Origin: G963663365 sp963663365
Lineage (GTDB): Bacteria > Hinthialibacterota > Hinthialibacteria > Hinthialibacterales > G963663365
Reading direction: 5' to 3'
NCBI GenBank assembly: GCA_963663365.2
Contig: CAXXIH010000008.1
Coordinates: forward strand, 992,001 to 1,056,000
Length of the DNA: 64,000 nt
Within the stretch, counting starts at the first letter, position 1. Each line of letters opens with the position of its first letter. The notes below the pieces were generated by a model that did no database searches, was not told where the DNA came from, and saw only the letters and a list, made by a program, of their open reading frames with translations. This document shows positions 16,099 to 25,982 of the stretch, piece by piece. A program made the position numbers and the translations under genes.

Positions 16099-17624
16099 AA
16101 AACATCCTCCACAATCTTATCCATTAAAACACTGGAATCAGGAACGATGCGCATACTGCATCCATACTCGTTTTCCATACTGCGTATCTCTTCGAAATGC
16201 TCTTCCGTAAGTTCATGGGCAACCAGTGGATGCGTGCGCAGACAAATATCGCCATGCCCGCGCTGCCCGAGCCGGTCAAGCAAACGTAAAGTGCGAATAG
16301 CCATTGTTGACGTTGAAAGAACCTGTCCGGAACCCCGGCACATTGGGCAGGTCTGCATCATGAGTTTGGAAAATCCGGAATGGAGCCTCCTGCGTGTAAG
16401 TTGCATCAATCCCAACTGCGTAAGTTCAAAAATCTGGCAGCGGGAGCGATCCCGGCTCAATGCGGTGCGAAATCTTTCAACGAGTGTGTCCCGGTGCTCC
16501 TGTTCGCGCATATCAATGAAATCAATCACAATGATACCACCGATATCACGTAGCCGGATTTGGCGTGCAATTTCGGTCGCGGCTTCAAGATTGGCGCGGT
16601 AAACAGTCTGCTCCAAATCTTGGTCACCAACATAACGCCCCGTATTCACATCAATTGCCGTAAAAGCCTCTGTGCGGTCAATCACGATATAGCCGCCGCA
16701 TGAAAGCCAAACTCGATTGGAAAGCAATCCGGCAATCTCAGCTTCGACGCCACGCTGCTCGAATAAGGGAACCTGCCCGTCATGCAAATGGGTGCGGCCT
16801 ACAACCGAAGGCGCCAGAAGCCGAATCAGGTTTTCCATTTTGGAACAAGTAGCCATGTCATCGACGGTGATTTGGGTGACATCATCCGAAATCACATCGC
16901 GAACGAGACGGTAAATGAGACCGCGGTCTTCATGAATGAGCGCCGGTGCGCCACTGTGGGCGGCTGCGGCTTGAATGCTGTCCCATGTGGCCCGGAGTTG
17001 TTCGTAATCGTGGCAAATCTGTTCCGGTTTGGCCTCCTCGGCGGCGGTACGTACAATCGCCCCCATAGGCTCTTCAACCAACTCCCGAATGCTCAAACGC
17101 ATGGACTCGCGGAGATCCTCATCCAGAATTTTGCGGGAGACTCCGATTCGATTGGTGCACGGCAAGAGTACAAGATAACGGCCCGGTAATGAGATATTGG
17201 TCGTTACCCTGCAGCCTTTGCGGCCAATCGGCTCTTTATATACCTGAACAAGGATTTCTTGTCCGTCTTTGAGCAAATCGGAAATGGTAGCCCGGGGACG
17301 TTCCTCCGTCTCATTGATGGTTTGCGGATCATCCTCGCCGTTCTCTTCATCGTCCAGCCCAAAGGCATGGCGGTCTTCAGACTCGCCGCGTCCAAAAGGC
17401 CCGATATCGTTGACATAAAGAAAGGCGTTTTTATGTTCGCCGATATCAACAAAGGCGGCCTCCATTCCCGGAACAATTGAAGTGACCTGGCCTTTGTAGA
17501 TATTCCCGGAAAGCTGACGATGATTGACCCGTTCAATCAGACATTCAGCCAATCGTCCATCTTCCAATATGGCGACGCGAACTTCATAGGGATCGGAACT
17601 TACAAGGATATCGCGTGTCGCCAT
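16095..17624 (-). CDS. rng: Ribonuclease E/G family endoribonuclease
   Basis: Endonuclease for rRNA/mRNA processing. The 509-residue length is that of RNase G, without the long C-terminal scaffold of RNase E. An S1-like RNA-binding region lies near the N-terminus (LSGNIYKGQVTSIVPGMEAAFVDIG, with an acidic insertion after FGRGESEDR). The RNase H-like catalytic core has TAIDVNTGRYVG and DIGGIIVIDFIDM with the two metal-binding Asp. The Zn-link is CPMCRGSGQV. The gene sits 16 bases after the fused radical SAM gene and overlaps murQ, forming one minus-strand operon. Rng next to this radical SAM family is a recurrent arrangement in bacteria. Confidence 0.95.
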   Translation of the reverse strand: MATRDILVSSDPYEVRVAILEDGRLAECLIERVNHRQLSGNIYKGQVTSIVPGMEAAFVDIGEHKNAFLYVNDIGPFGRGESEDRHAFGLDDEENGEDDPQTINETEERPRATISDLLKDGQEILVQVYKEPIGRKGCRVTTNISLPGRYLVLLPCTNRIGVSRKILDEDLRESMRLSIRELVEEPMGAIVRTAAEEAKPEQICHDYEQLRATWDSIQAAAAHSGAPALIHEDRGLIYRLVRDVISDDVTQITVDDMATCSKMENLIRLLAPSVVGRTHLHDGQVPLFEQRGVEAEIAGLLSNRVWLSCGGYIVIDRTEAFTAIDVNTGRYVGDQDLEQTVYRANLEAATEIARQIRLRDIGGIIVIDFIDMREQEHRDTLVERFRTALSRDRSRCQIFELTQLGLMQLTRRRLHSGFSKLMMQTCPMCRGSGQVLSTSTMAIRTLRLLDRLGQRGHGDICLRTHPLVAHELTEEHFEEIRSMENEYGCSMRIVPDSSVLMDKIVEDVL

Positions 17625-17640
17625 TTGTTTCTCCCACGGC

Positions 17641-20193
17641 TCATGCCGCGCTTATACGGGCTTGCGCTTGTGCGGTCCGCGGCATAATCGGCATAAAATC
17701 ACCAGTATCGGTTTTTCGCAACTGTCCCAAACGTTTGGCGGTGATCGCACCTTGGATATTGCCGGTTTGGTTTGTATACCATTCAACCAAACGTTTGGCG
17801 CTGGGCAGATTGCCGCTGGTCTTCTCAGCAAAAATCGTACAGCGCAAAGCGTCACCGGTATCTTCATATTTCTCAAGAACAGCCGATTCGATCAGTTCCC
17901 GCAATGAAGCGCGGAGTTCAGTTTCCGCAGGCCGTTGGATGTCCGGTGATTCCGCGTGAAGTTCATAACGGCACGCATCCACCAAATGGGCAACATTGGT
18001 GGCATCCGCGGGCAGCTCGGCGGCTTGATGAAAATGCATCCCCGAAGGCGCAGCACGGTTCAGACATTCCAGCAATTCCTCCAGCGTATATTCCGTGGCC
18101 GTCTCCATATCGAGATATTCATCCAATCCTTCAACTCCGACAGAAAGAGCCGAAGCGTAAACCAATTTGGGATGCGGGTGGAATCCCCGGGTATAAACCG
18201 TATTTATATTTGCGCGCCGAATTACCGCATCCATAGTGGCAATTAGATCCTGATGAGATGCAAATCGCAAAGTCCCGGTCTTTTCATACGCCAACCTGTA
18301 CCGGAAAATCGTTTCAGGCTGTTGCATGGGAACGGGAGCTTCTTTTTCACTGTCCATGGCAGGTGTATGAATTGTGACAACATCCTCTCCATCACAGACA
18401 CCGCAAACCCGGCATTTTTCATTTCCACAATGAAATGTTCCTTTGATTTCCAATGCACGCTGCCATTCACGCCATAAATACTGCTTGTTGATATTGATGC
18501 TGACGGCATCCCAGGGCAACGAATCTTCGTATTCGTAATCTTGAGAAGCGTATGCTTCGACCGAGAGACCATGTTTAGCGAATGCCGAGCGCCAGAGTTC
18601 ATCGTTAAAATGTTCGTACCATTCATCGAAACGCGCGCCCTTACGGAATGCCGTCTCGATTGCATCGGCCGCACGAATATCCCCGCGCGACAGGGCCGCT
18701 TCCAAACGGCTCGGTTGCGTGTCATGCCAATTGAATTTGATCTTGGGATGTTTAATGGCTTTGCGGATGATTTGAATCCGTCTCCGCATCTCCTCTTCGG
18801 GAATTTGCCCATACCATTGAAAAGGAATATGCGGTTTGGGCGAAAAGGTGCCGACACTGACATGCACGCGGCCCCGCCGCCATCCCAGGCTATCCAAGTA
18901 TTTACGAATTCGTTGGGATAGTTCGGCAATCGCCAGAACATCCTCATCGGTCTCAGTCGGAAGGCCGATCATAAAATAGAGTTTCGCCGACTCCCAGTTT
19001 TTATTAAAACTGCGGCCGATGGTATCGAAGATATCCTGGTCGGAAATATATTTGTTGATTACTTGCCGCAACCGTTCGGTACCCGCTTCAGGTGCAAAGG
19101 TCAAACCGCCGCCACATACCTTTTCCAATTCACGAGGGATATTTGCCGAAAAGCCATCCAGGCGAAGCGAAGGCAACGAGACTTTGACTTGGCGGTTCTC
19201 ATGTTGGCCGATCAGGCAGCGCGAAAGCTGTTCCGCGCCGGTGTAATCGCCGCTGGAGAGCGACATCATCGAAACTTCGTCGTAACCGGTTTCTTTTAAT
19301 GAATCGCGGGTGATTTGCAGCAACCGCTCTACACTTCGCTCCCGGACAGGCCGGTCAACGAATCCCGCATGGCAAAAACGGCAGCCACGCGGGCAGCCAC
19401 GCATGATTTCCAAAGAAAGCCGCTGCTGAATCACACGTCCATTGGGAACCACCTGTTTGACCGGGTAATAACTGTCTTCAAAATCGACAATACGTTTATG
19501 CACGACTTCAGGAAAATTCGGATGTTTAGGCGAACCAAAACATTCATAGCCCAAACGGTTCTTTTTTCGTTCATAAAAACGCGGCACAAAAACGCCCGGC
19601 ATTTGGGCGAGGGTGATAAGAAGTTCCTCGCGGGCGGTTTGGTTCTCTTTGGCCGCAAGAACACTGTCGCAAATCTGAAGCAATACATCCTCGCCCTCCC
19701 CAATCACAAAGGCATCAGGAAAGGGCGCCATAGGAGCCGGATTATAGGCACAGGGGCCGCCGGTGATAACCAGCGGATGCTCTTCGTTACGGTCTTCACT
19801 GCGCAAAGGCAATCCGGACATATCCAGCAAATTTAGGAAATTGGTGTAAACCAATTCATGCTGGATTGTTATCCCAAAGATATCACAGTCTTTAACCAGG
19901 GTGTCCGTTTCAATCGTGCGGAGCAGTTCTCCCCGGGTACGCATAAGCTCTTCCAAGTCCTGCCATGGTGAGAAAACACGTTCACATGCAATGTCCGGAC
20001 GCTCGTTCAACAATCCATAAAAGATTTGTAAACCGATATAGGACATACCCACTTCATAAACATCGGGAAATGCCATAACCACCCGAAGACGGGCGTCTTT
20101 TTTCGCAATAGAACCGTATTCACCACCGGCATAGCGGACCGGCTTTGACACCCCCGTCAAGTCCAACCGCCCCCCATAGGGCAGATGAGTCAT
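17641..20193 (-). CDS. Fused radical SAM protein (TIGR03960 type) with C-terminal DUF2344 domain
   Basis: 850 residues in three parts. Residues ~1-240 are a B12-binding-like Rossmann region (VVMAFPDVYEVGMSYIGLQI, then VITGGPCAYNPAPMAPF). Residues ~250-520 are a radical SAM barrel with the cluster motif CPRGCRFCHAG. From ~610 on is the DUF2344 (TIGR03936) domain, starting YRLAYEKTGTLRFASHQD and containing TRGFHPHPKLVYASALSVG. A Cys-rich knuckle (CGNEKCRVCGVCDG) links them. The full-length fusion is standard for the family, whose reaction is unknown. Its regular linkage with rng, kept here, hints at RNA or ribosome modification; that is inference. It leads the operon to rng and murQ. Confidence 0.9.
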   Translation of the reverse strand: MTHLPYGGRLDLTGVSKPVRYAGGEYGSIAKKDARLRVVMAFPDVYEVGMSYIGLQIFYGLLNERPDIACERVFSPWQDLEELMRTRGELLRTIETDTLVKDCDIFGITIQHELVYTNFLNLLDMSGLPLRSEDRNEEHPLVITGGPCAYNPAPMAPFPDAFVIGEGEDVLLQICDSVLAAKENQTAREELLITLAQMPGVFVPRFYERKKNRLGYECFGSPKHPNFPEVVHKRIVDFEDSYYPVKQVVPNGRVIQQRLSLEIMRGCPRGCRFCHAGFVDRPVRERSVERLLQITRDSLKETGYDEVSMMSLSSGDYTGAEQLSRCLIGQHENRQVKVSLPSLRLDGFSANIPRELEKVCGGGLTFAPEAGTERLRQVINKYISDQDIFDTIGRSFNKNWESAKLYFMIGLPTETDEDVLAIAELSQRIRKYLDSLGWRRGRVHVSVGTFSPKPHIPFQWYGQIPEEEMRRRIQIIRKAIKHPKIKFNWHDTQPSRLEAALSRGDIRAADAIETAFRKGARFDEWYEHFNDELWRSAFAKHGLSVEAYASQDYEYEDSLPWDAVSININKQYLWREWQRALEIKGTFHCGNEKCRVCGVCDGEDVVTIHTPAMDSEKEAPVPMQQPETIFRYRLAYEKTGTLRFASHQDLIATMDAVIRRANINTVYTRGFHPHPKLVYASALSVGVEGLDEYLDMETATEYTLEELLECLNRAAPSGMHFHQAAELPADATNVAHLVDACRYELHAESPDIQRPAETELRASLRELIESAVLEKYEDTGDALRCTIFAEKTSGNLPSAKRLVEWYTNQTGNIQGAITAKRLGQLRKTDTGDFMPIMPRTAQAQARISAA

Positions 20194-20336
20194 CGGTTTT
20201 CTCCTTCAAGTCTTTTAAGGAACAGATTATTTCCCATTGGGGATAATAAACGGCATTCCCGGAATTGTGACGAATACATTGCATGCGGCAAACGGGATGT
20301 TCATTAACACCCGGAACCTTACCGGAAGTACCGCAA

Positions 20337-20630
20337 CTACTTGAGCAACAGAGATCCAAGTACTTGTAATGTAAATTGCAGCAGAAAGATAATCGCAATC
20401 GGCGATAGATCCAAACCGCCGATCGCCAAAAATGGGAAGGCGCGCCGAACCGCATCCATCAGCGGATCGGTAATTTGATAAATAAACCGGACAATCGGGT
20501 TGTATGGATTCGGCCGTACAAACGAAAGAATGCACCGGGCAATGAGTATGTAGATATAGAGTTGAACCACACGGGCCAACAGCATAAACAAACCAACCAC
20601 CGCTTGGACTCCTATTCTCTTCGGAAGCAC
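20337..20630 (-). CDS. YggT family membrane protein
   Basis: 97 residues with two hydrophobic helices: LYIYILIARCILSF and LSPIAIIFLLQFTLQVLGSLLL. Between them is the family signature FVRPNPYNPIVRFIYQITDPLMDAVRRAFP. YggT proteins are small inner-membrane proteins linked in various bacteria to osmotic or division phenotypes. It precedes the radical SAM - rng - murQ operon by about 140 bases on the same strand and could be co-transcribed. A longer upstream frame exists but lacks conserved sequence. Confidence 0.9.
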   Translation of the reverse strand: MLPKRIGVQAVVGLFMLLARVVQLYIYILIARCILSFVRPNPYNPIVRFIYQITDPLMDAVRRAFPFLAIGGLDLSPIAIIFLLQFTLQVLGSLLLK

Positions 20631-20905
20631 ACCCGCATAAGGTCAAAATGGCCGGGCAATCCGATTCACATTCATGAGACTATGAGGCGTTTACCGGCGG
20701 TTCAAGGCATCACCAAGCCATAGAAGGTCTATGCGGCAATGCGGACTGATACGGTTGCAGCGTCCGCCTATACTGGCCCGGCCAAGCGCCGGGCCCTATT
20801 GTAAGCGTTCAATCGAATCCGGCATTTACTGCATCATATCAACGAAGGCTTGTTGCCTTTGCCGGACAATTATTTGAAAACGCAAATCAAGCGAGACGAT
20901 AAAAT

Positions 20906-22243
20906 ATGTTTTTTTGGCGGCGAAAAAAGAAACAAGATGAGGCGGAAACAGCGGCCGAAGCCCAGGCGCAAAATGTGGAATCCACAATTGAGCCCTCTCC
21001 TGACATACAGGAACCCCCTCTAGGTGATTCTGAAGCGGATATAGCCTTATCGGACCAATCGGCAGCGCCGGTTGCAACAGAAGCCACAGTTGTAGAGACC
21101 ATCCACACTCCGGAAGCGGTTGTGGATGCGCTTCCCATTAAAACGGAAGCCCCGGAACCGGTTCCAATCCCAGCCACACCCGAGGAGCCTGAACCTGAGC
21201 AGAAGCCGGAGTTACAGCCAGAACCTGACACAGAACAGTCACAATCAGAAGAAGAAAAAGAAGAAGCCGTCTCAGATGAGGAGACTGAAGAAGCCCCGCG
21301 CAGAAGCCTTTTCCGTAAGTTTGTGGACCGGATCAAGTCCACCCGGGACGCGTTGGTCAATCGTGTCGTGGGTGTATTTAAAAGGCATGGGAAGATCGAT
21401 GAGGAGCTGCTTGAAGAGATCGAAGAGGTCCTTATTACCGGCGATGTGGGTGTAGATACGACGCTGGCACTCATCGACGACCTGCGTACGGCAGTCAAAC
21501 GCCAGAAAAAGACGGGCTCTTCAGACATCAATTGGCTGATCGATACGCTTAAGCATTCCATCCGTGAACGCCTGGATTGTGGCTCCAGGGATTTACAGTG
21601 GGCCAAGGAAGGCCCAACTGTCGTTTTGGTTGTGGGAGTCAATGGAACCGGCAAAACAACCAACATCGGCAAGATGGGGCAACGATTCAAGCTGGCAGGA
21701 CAGAGAGTACTCATGGTGGCGGCGGACACCTTTCGGGCGGCGGCTATTGAGCAACTGACTGTTTGGGCTGAGCGCGCCGGGGTAGATATCGTGGCTGGGG
21801 CCGAAGGCGCGGATCCGTCATCGGTCTGTTACAAGGCCATGGAACAGATCAAAGAGAAGGAATATGACGTAATCCTGATTGACACAGCGGGCCGTCTGCA
21901 TACCAAATTCAACCTCATGCAGGAGTTGGAGAAGATGGGCCGCGTGCTTGGGCGGGAGATTCCCGGTGCTCCGCATGAAGTGCTCATGGTGCTGGATGCT
22001 TCCACCGGCCAGAATGCCATCCAACAGGCCAAAACCTTTACACAAGCCGTCAATATCAACGGGATCATCCTCACCAAACTGGACGGCACAGCAAAAGGCG
22101 GCGTGACTATCGCGATACATGACCAATTCCATATTCCGGTCAAACTGGTTGGTGTCGGTGAAGGTATCGAGGATTTGGAAGATTTCGATCCGGACGCCTT
22201 TACGAATGCCTTATTTGAAGGCGCGGAGCAATCCGAGGGCTAG
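20906..22243 (+). CDS. ftsY: Signal recognition particle receptor FtsY
   Basis: GTPase that docks the SRP-ribosome complex at the inner membrane. MFFWRRKKKQDE gives a basic, aromatic N-terminus, followed by a ~120-residue acidic, Pro/Glu-rich A domain typical of Gram-negative FtsY. The NG domain follows: the N part has RKFVDRIKSTRDALVNRVVG, and the G part has G1 GVNGTGKTTNIGK, the ADTFRAAA motif, G3 DTAGR and G4 TKLDG, ending with GVGEGIEDLEDFDPDAFT. It is convergent with ruvB and their 3' ends overlap by 4 bases. The 445-residue length is normal. Confidence 0.97.
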   Translation: MFFWRRKKKQDEAETAAEAQAQNVESTIEPSPDIQEPPLGDSEADIALSDQSAAPVATEATVVETIHTPEAVVDALPIKTEAPEPVPIPATPEEPEPEQKPELQPEPDTEQSQSEEEKEEAVSDEETEEAPRRSLFRKFVDRIKSTRDALVNRVVGVFKRHGKIDEELLEEIEEVLITGDVGVDTTLALIDDLRTAVKRQKKTGSSDINWLIDTLKHSIRERLDCGSRDLQWAKEGPTVVLVVGVNGTGKTTNIGKMGQRFKLAGQRVLMVAADTFRAAAIEQLTVWAERAGVDIVAGAEGADPSSVCYKAMEQIKEKEYDVILIDTAGRLHTKFNLMQELEKMGRVLGREIPGAPHEVLMVLDASTGQNAIQQAKTFTQAVNINGIILTKLDGTAKGGVTIAIHDQFHIPVKLVGVGEGIEDLEDFDPDAFTNALFEGAEQSEG

Positions 22244-23322
22244 TCGAATAATCCCTCTTGAACATCCGCAGGATTTTTGGCTTTAAGTCCTAAATGTTCG
22301 TAGGCCCTGCGGGTGGCGACACGGCCGTTTGGCGTGCGCTGCAAGAATCCGATTTGGAGCAGGTAAGGCTCGTAGACTTCTTCGAGCGTACCTTCATCTT
22401 CGCCCAAAGCCGCAGCAATAGTCTTGATCCCCACCGGCCCGCCGTCGAACTTCTCCACAATGGCGCTGAGGATCTGCCGGTCCATCGGGTCGAGCCCCTG
22501 ACGGTCAACTCCCAAGAGTTCACACGCTTCGATGGTGACCGGCTCTGTGACACATCCATCCGCGCGTACTTGGGCGTAATCACGTACACGGCGTAGCAGA
22601 CGGTTGGCGATTCGGGGTGTGCCCCGTGAACGAGTCGCCAACGCTTCGAGTCCGCCCGGCTCACAGCTGACTTTCATCAATTTGGCCGAGCGTTTGAGTA
22701 TCTGAAGAATTTCTTCCGGCTGATAAAATTCCACCCGCAAATGAATCCCGAAACGATCGCGGAGCGGCCCGGTCAAAAGCCCGGTGCGTGTCGTCGCACC
22801 GATTAACGAGAAATGAGGAAGTTCGAGCCGGATCGACTTGGCGTGCGGACCTTCGCCAATAAGGATGTCGATAAAATAATCCTCCATGGCCGGGTAAAGG
22901 CACTCTTCCACAATCCGGTTCAGGCGGTGGATTTCATCAATAAAAAGGACATCCCCATTCTGGAGGTCCGTTAATAGCGCCGCCAGGTCGTCCTTACGTT
23001 CAATAGTCGGGCCGGATGTCGTTTTAAGTCCGACTTCCATTTCTTGCTTGATGATATGGGCCAATGTTGTCTTGCCTAAGCCGGGAGGTCCGGACAAAAG
23101 CACGTGATCCACAGCCTGGCCGCGTTGTTTGGCAGCCTCCATGCAAATCCGCAACGTCTGTTTGATTTGTTCCTGCCCGATAAACTCATCCAAAGAAGAT
23201 GGGCGTAAGGCGCGATTATCGTCATCCTCGCGCTGGCCGGGATTTATGATCCGCTCGTTTTCCATAACCGGAAACGTATCAGGAATTGGGCTCGGGTCGA
23301 AAGACAAAACAGATTCCGGCAT
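22240..23322 (-). CDS. ruvB: Holliday junction branch migration ATPase RuvB
   Basis: Hexameric AAA+ motor of the RuvAB complex that moves Holliday junctions in recombinational repair. 360 residues with LRPSSLDEFIGQEQIKQTL, Walker A GPPGLGKTT, Walker B LFIDEIHRLN, GATTRTGLLTGPLRDRFG carrying sensor 1 and the arginine finger, and the C-terminal winged helix (GLDPMDRQILSAIVEKFDGG, then QIGFLQRTPNGRVATRRAYEHLG). A ~25-residue N-terminal extension precedes the usual start. ruvA and ruvC are not nearby. With dinB and addAB it adds to the repair genes in this window. Confidence 0.97.
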   Translation of the reverse strand: MPESVLSFDPSPIPDTFPVMENERIINPGQREDDDNRALRPSSLDEFIGQEQIKQTLRICMEAAKQRGQAVDHVLLSGPPGLGKTTLAHIIKQEMEVGLKTTSGPTIERKDDLAALLTDLQNGDVLFIDEIHRLNRIVEECLYPAMEDYFIDILIGEGPHAKSIRLELPHFSLIGATTRTGLLTGPLRDRFGIHLRVEFYQPEEILQILKRSAKLMKVSCEPGGLEALATRSRGTPRIANRLLRRVRDYAQVRADGCVTEPVTIEACELLGVDRQGLDPMDRQILSAIVEKFDGGPVGIKTIAAALGEDEGTLEEVYEPYLLQIGFLQRTPNGRVATRRAYEHLGLKAKNPADVQEGLFD

Positions 23323-23357
23323 GACAAATCCCTTGGAACTAGATTCATCTGCTCCGA

Positions 23358-24701
23358 CTAAAGCGCGGCCAAAGTTTCACGTAGAAAATCCGGATCGCAG
23401 GAAACTTCCCGGAAAATGGTTCCCAGAATCTCGTCATCAAGCCGTCTGTAATCTTCGAGTAAAGGAACAACAACCAAACCGGCCATATCTACGGCGCCGG
23501 GGCTAATCATCATCCCGTTCTCTTCTCCCAAATGATAACAAGCCGGACGGTGCGCCCTGCGGGGAAAGACAATGACAATCCAACATTGGGGCACATACCA
23601 TGCCATCAGGCTAATCATCGGTTCCTCGCTGAAGGAGCCGCTTCCCCGCAGAACTTCCAGCAACCTGCGAAATGCTTGCTCCATTGCCTTGCCGTCGTCA
23701 GAGATCATGACCGCGGCGCTACGGACTCCATCGAACCACACTCCCGCGTCCACGATATATTTTTGCTGCTTGCCCGGGCGCATTGGCCGTTGAACCACTG
23801 CGGATTGTGCTGGCAAAGCCGATACCTGCGAGGGCTGCGACGACATTAGAATGGTTTTCGGGCGTGCGGCCGGTGCGTGCCTAATCCACTGCGTCTTGTC
23901 GAGTTGGCATTCAATTGGAGCAACACCCTTTGATCCGGCCTGAAAATGCAGATGATCAGGTGCGGATGCGCCACAGCGCGGACCGTTATAGAACAAAGTG
24001 AAGTTCGATGAAAAATCCTTGGCCAATGCCAAAAAATCGCCTATCACACCATCAATAGCCTGTGGAATATGCTGTTCATAGACCAACGTAAGGTGCTCAT
24101 CGAAAATGGGCATCGGATTGACCAAGATCCGATAGCGCGGCGTTGGGCTGTCTTCAGGCCATGCCAACCCGCTCTGCTCCGGCGGAAGGTTTTCAGGACA
24201 TAAAAAACAGGCGCGCTGACTGATGATATCCTCGTTATTCCTTGCGGCGCAGCTCTTGAGACGGCCCGGGTTGTGTTGAATCCTGACCATACAATCGCCG
24301 GGAGACAAATCCTGCTCAATCCTCTTTAAAAAACCATCCCTGCTCCGGCGAAATATTGGCCAAAACGTTTGTTGATGTTTTGCCAACGCACAACCGACAG
24401 CCCCCCAATCAAGTATGCCGTCCATTTTCAAAGGCATGACTTCGTAGGCTTCAAGATTGAAACTCGTAAGGATTTGGCTCATAACAGGATTACTTTCCAT
24501 ACGGCAAAACGAACAGCATTGAATATCAGTCACTTTAGCCGAACCGCATTGTATTTGCTGCCACCGGTTATCGATACAGTATTCCACACGTTGGTTGACC
24601 GTTATGCTGTAATCGAAGCCGTGGATATCCTGCGGTTCAAATAGACCATGACCGTACTCAGCGCCCAAGACCTCGGCAAATGCTACGAAATCTATCATCA
24701 C
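23358..24701 (-). CDS. DUF4922 / HIT-like nucleotide phosphorylase family protein
   Basis: 447 residues. The diagnostic part is CGASAPDHLHFQAG (about residue 240), the HxHxQ-like active-site strand of HIT-superfamily phosphorylases and nucleotidyltransferases, within a DUF4922-like context. Upstream are MVRIQHNPGRLKSCAARN and a CFLCPENLP motif with paired Cys, and an N-terminal pair CCSFC that could bind metal. Relatives include GDP-L-galactose phosphorylase-like and Ap4A phosphorylase-like enzymes, so phosphorolysis or transfer of a nucleotide sugar is plausible but untested. The best start (GTAAGGGGTG before ATG) lies inside the divergent ABC gene, overlapping it by 54 bases; a shorter form starting inside is possible. 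It follows ruvB's start by 35 bases. Confidence 0.75.
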   Translation of the reverse strand: MMIDFVAFAEVLGAEYGHGLFEPQDIHGFDYSITVNQRVEYCIDNRWQQIQCGSAKVTDIQCCSFCRMESNPVMSQILTSFNLEAYEVMPLKMDGILDWGAVGCALAKHQQTFWPIFRRSRDGFLKRIEQDLSPGDCMVRIQHNPGRLKSCAARNNEDIISQRACFLCPENLPPEQSGLAWPEDSPTPRYRILVNPMPIFDEHLTLVYEQHIPQAIDGVIGDFLALAKDFSSNFTLFYNGPRCGASAPDHLHFQAGSKGVAPIECQLDKTQWIRHAPAARPKTILMSSQPSQVSALPAQSAVVQRPMRPGKQQKYIVDAGVWFDGVRSAAVMISDDGKAMEQAFRRLLEVLRGSGSFSEEPMISLMAWYVPQCWIVIVFPRRAHRPACYHLGEENGMMISPGAVDMAGLVVVPLLEDYRRLDDEILGTIFREVSCDPDFLRETLAAL

Positions 24702-25868
24702 CCCTTACAGCGGGTGTGGTCGAAATTTGGCGGGCGAAAACCCGGCGAACGCGATGTTCTATGGGCTGTACGCCATCTTTATTTCGATGTCGAAAGCGGA
24801 GCCACGGTGGGTATCGTCGGCCCCAATGGCGCGGGGAAATCCACACTCCTGCGTCTATTGGTAGGTATCACCCATCCCACAGAGGGTGCGGTTTATGTAC
24901 AGGGTCGAGTCACCGGCATTCTAGAACTGGGAATCGGATTTCATCCTGAATTCAGCGGGCGGGACAATGCTTTAATGAATCTGGCCTTGCAGGGATTCGA
25001 CAGAGATCATTCGGAACAACTGCTGGTAGAGGCGACTGATTTCTCCGGTCTCGGCAAGTTCCTGGATCGTCCCCTGAAAACATATTCCACCGGAATGCAA
25101 CTCCGCTTGGCATTTGCTGTTGCAACTTGCGGCAATCCGGATGTTTTGGTGATTGATGAAGCCTTGGCGGTCGGCGACACGGCCTTTCAGCATCGATGCC
25201 TAAGTCGTATGGCCGAACTAAAGCAAAAGGGCGCTACGGTCATCCTTGTTTCTCATGATCTAACCACGGTCCGGCATATGTGCAGCCAGGTCCTGCTATT
25301 GGATGCCGGTCAACCCAAAGCTATGGGGACACCGGATGAGGTTTTAGACACCTACCTCAAGATGGTGAGAGAAACCGAACAGCGGATGGGGCTTTCGGAA
25401 CGCGAGGATGTGACATCCGGTGCGCGTTGGGGCAGTGGCGAAGTCTGCTTTACAGAAATCGAAGCCCTGAATGACGACGGGCAACCGTTGGTTATGGCCG
25501 ATACAGGCCAACCGATCTGTTTTCGACTCCGCTACAACGTTCAATCCGCAGTAAAGGGAGTTGTGTTCGGTATCGGAATTTACCGTTCGGATGGCGCCTA
25601 TGTTCATGGTTCCAATCACTATTGGCGCGATTCCGGGGAACGCTTGAATCTTGAAGCGGGAGATTCACCCCAAGAAGTAATGTGCAAAATACCCCGTCTT
25701 ACGCTCTTGCCCGGAACATATGATTTGAGCGTCTATGCCTATCATGGCTATGACGATGTACCTCGTCCTGTAGATCATTGGGAACGGGCTCTGCGGTTCA
25801 AAGTCTCCGAAAAAGAAACAGGCCAGCATGGCATCGTCTATATGGATACCGATTGGAATCTTAAATAG
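24648..25868 (+). CDS. Wzt-like polysaccharide ABC transporter ATPase with C-terminal binding domain
   Basis: Cytoplasmic ATPase that energises export of undecaprenyl-linked O-antigen or teichoic acid-like polymers. Residues ~1-240 are the ABC domain: Walker A GPNGAGKST, signature YSTGMQLRLAFAVA, Walker B VLVIDEALAVGD and the H-loop SHD. FHPEFSGRDN is typical of the Wzt/TagH branch. Residues ~265-406 form a Wzt_C-type beta-sandwich, which in O9a-type systems binds the modified chain end. No Wzm permease gene is adjacent, so its partner is elsewhere. The ATG at 24648 gives the standard N-terminus but no clear Shine-Dalgarno; it overlaps the divergent DUF4922 gene. Confidence 0.9.
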   Translation: MTVLSAQDLGKCYEIYHHPLQRVWSKFGGRKPGERDVLWAVRHLYFDVESGATVGIVGPNGAGKSTLLRLLVGITHPTEGAVYVQGRVTGILELGIGFHPEFSGRDNALMNLALQGFDRDHSEQLLVEATDFSGLGKFLDRPLKTYSTGMQLRLAFAVATCGNPDVLVIDEALAVGDTAFQHRCLSRMAELKQKGATVILVSHDLTTVRHMCSQVLLLDAGQPKAMGTPDEVLDTYLKMVRETEQRMGLSEREDVTSGARWGSGEVCFTEIEALNDDGQPLVMADTGQPICFRLRYNVQSAVKGVVFGIGIYRSDGAYVHGSNHYWRDSGERLNLEAGDSPQEVMCKIPRLTLLPGTYDLSVYAYHGYDDVPRPVDHWERALRFKVSEKETGQHGIVYMDTDWNLK

Positions 25869-25982
25869 CCGGACTGTGATAGATTGGATAGGAATATCCG
25901 AGGCTGCATTCGATAATCCGCCAGCCGGACACCATGCGGCGAAACGGGCAGCCTAATTAATTCCAAATAATAGAGGTGCAGA

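Noticed and set aside
20887..21729. 280-codon minus-strand frame opposite ftsY
   Set aside because: It is the Ser/Thr-rich shadow of the acidic, codon-biased FtsY N-terminus.
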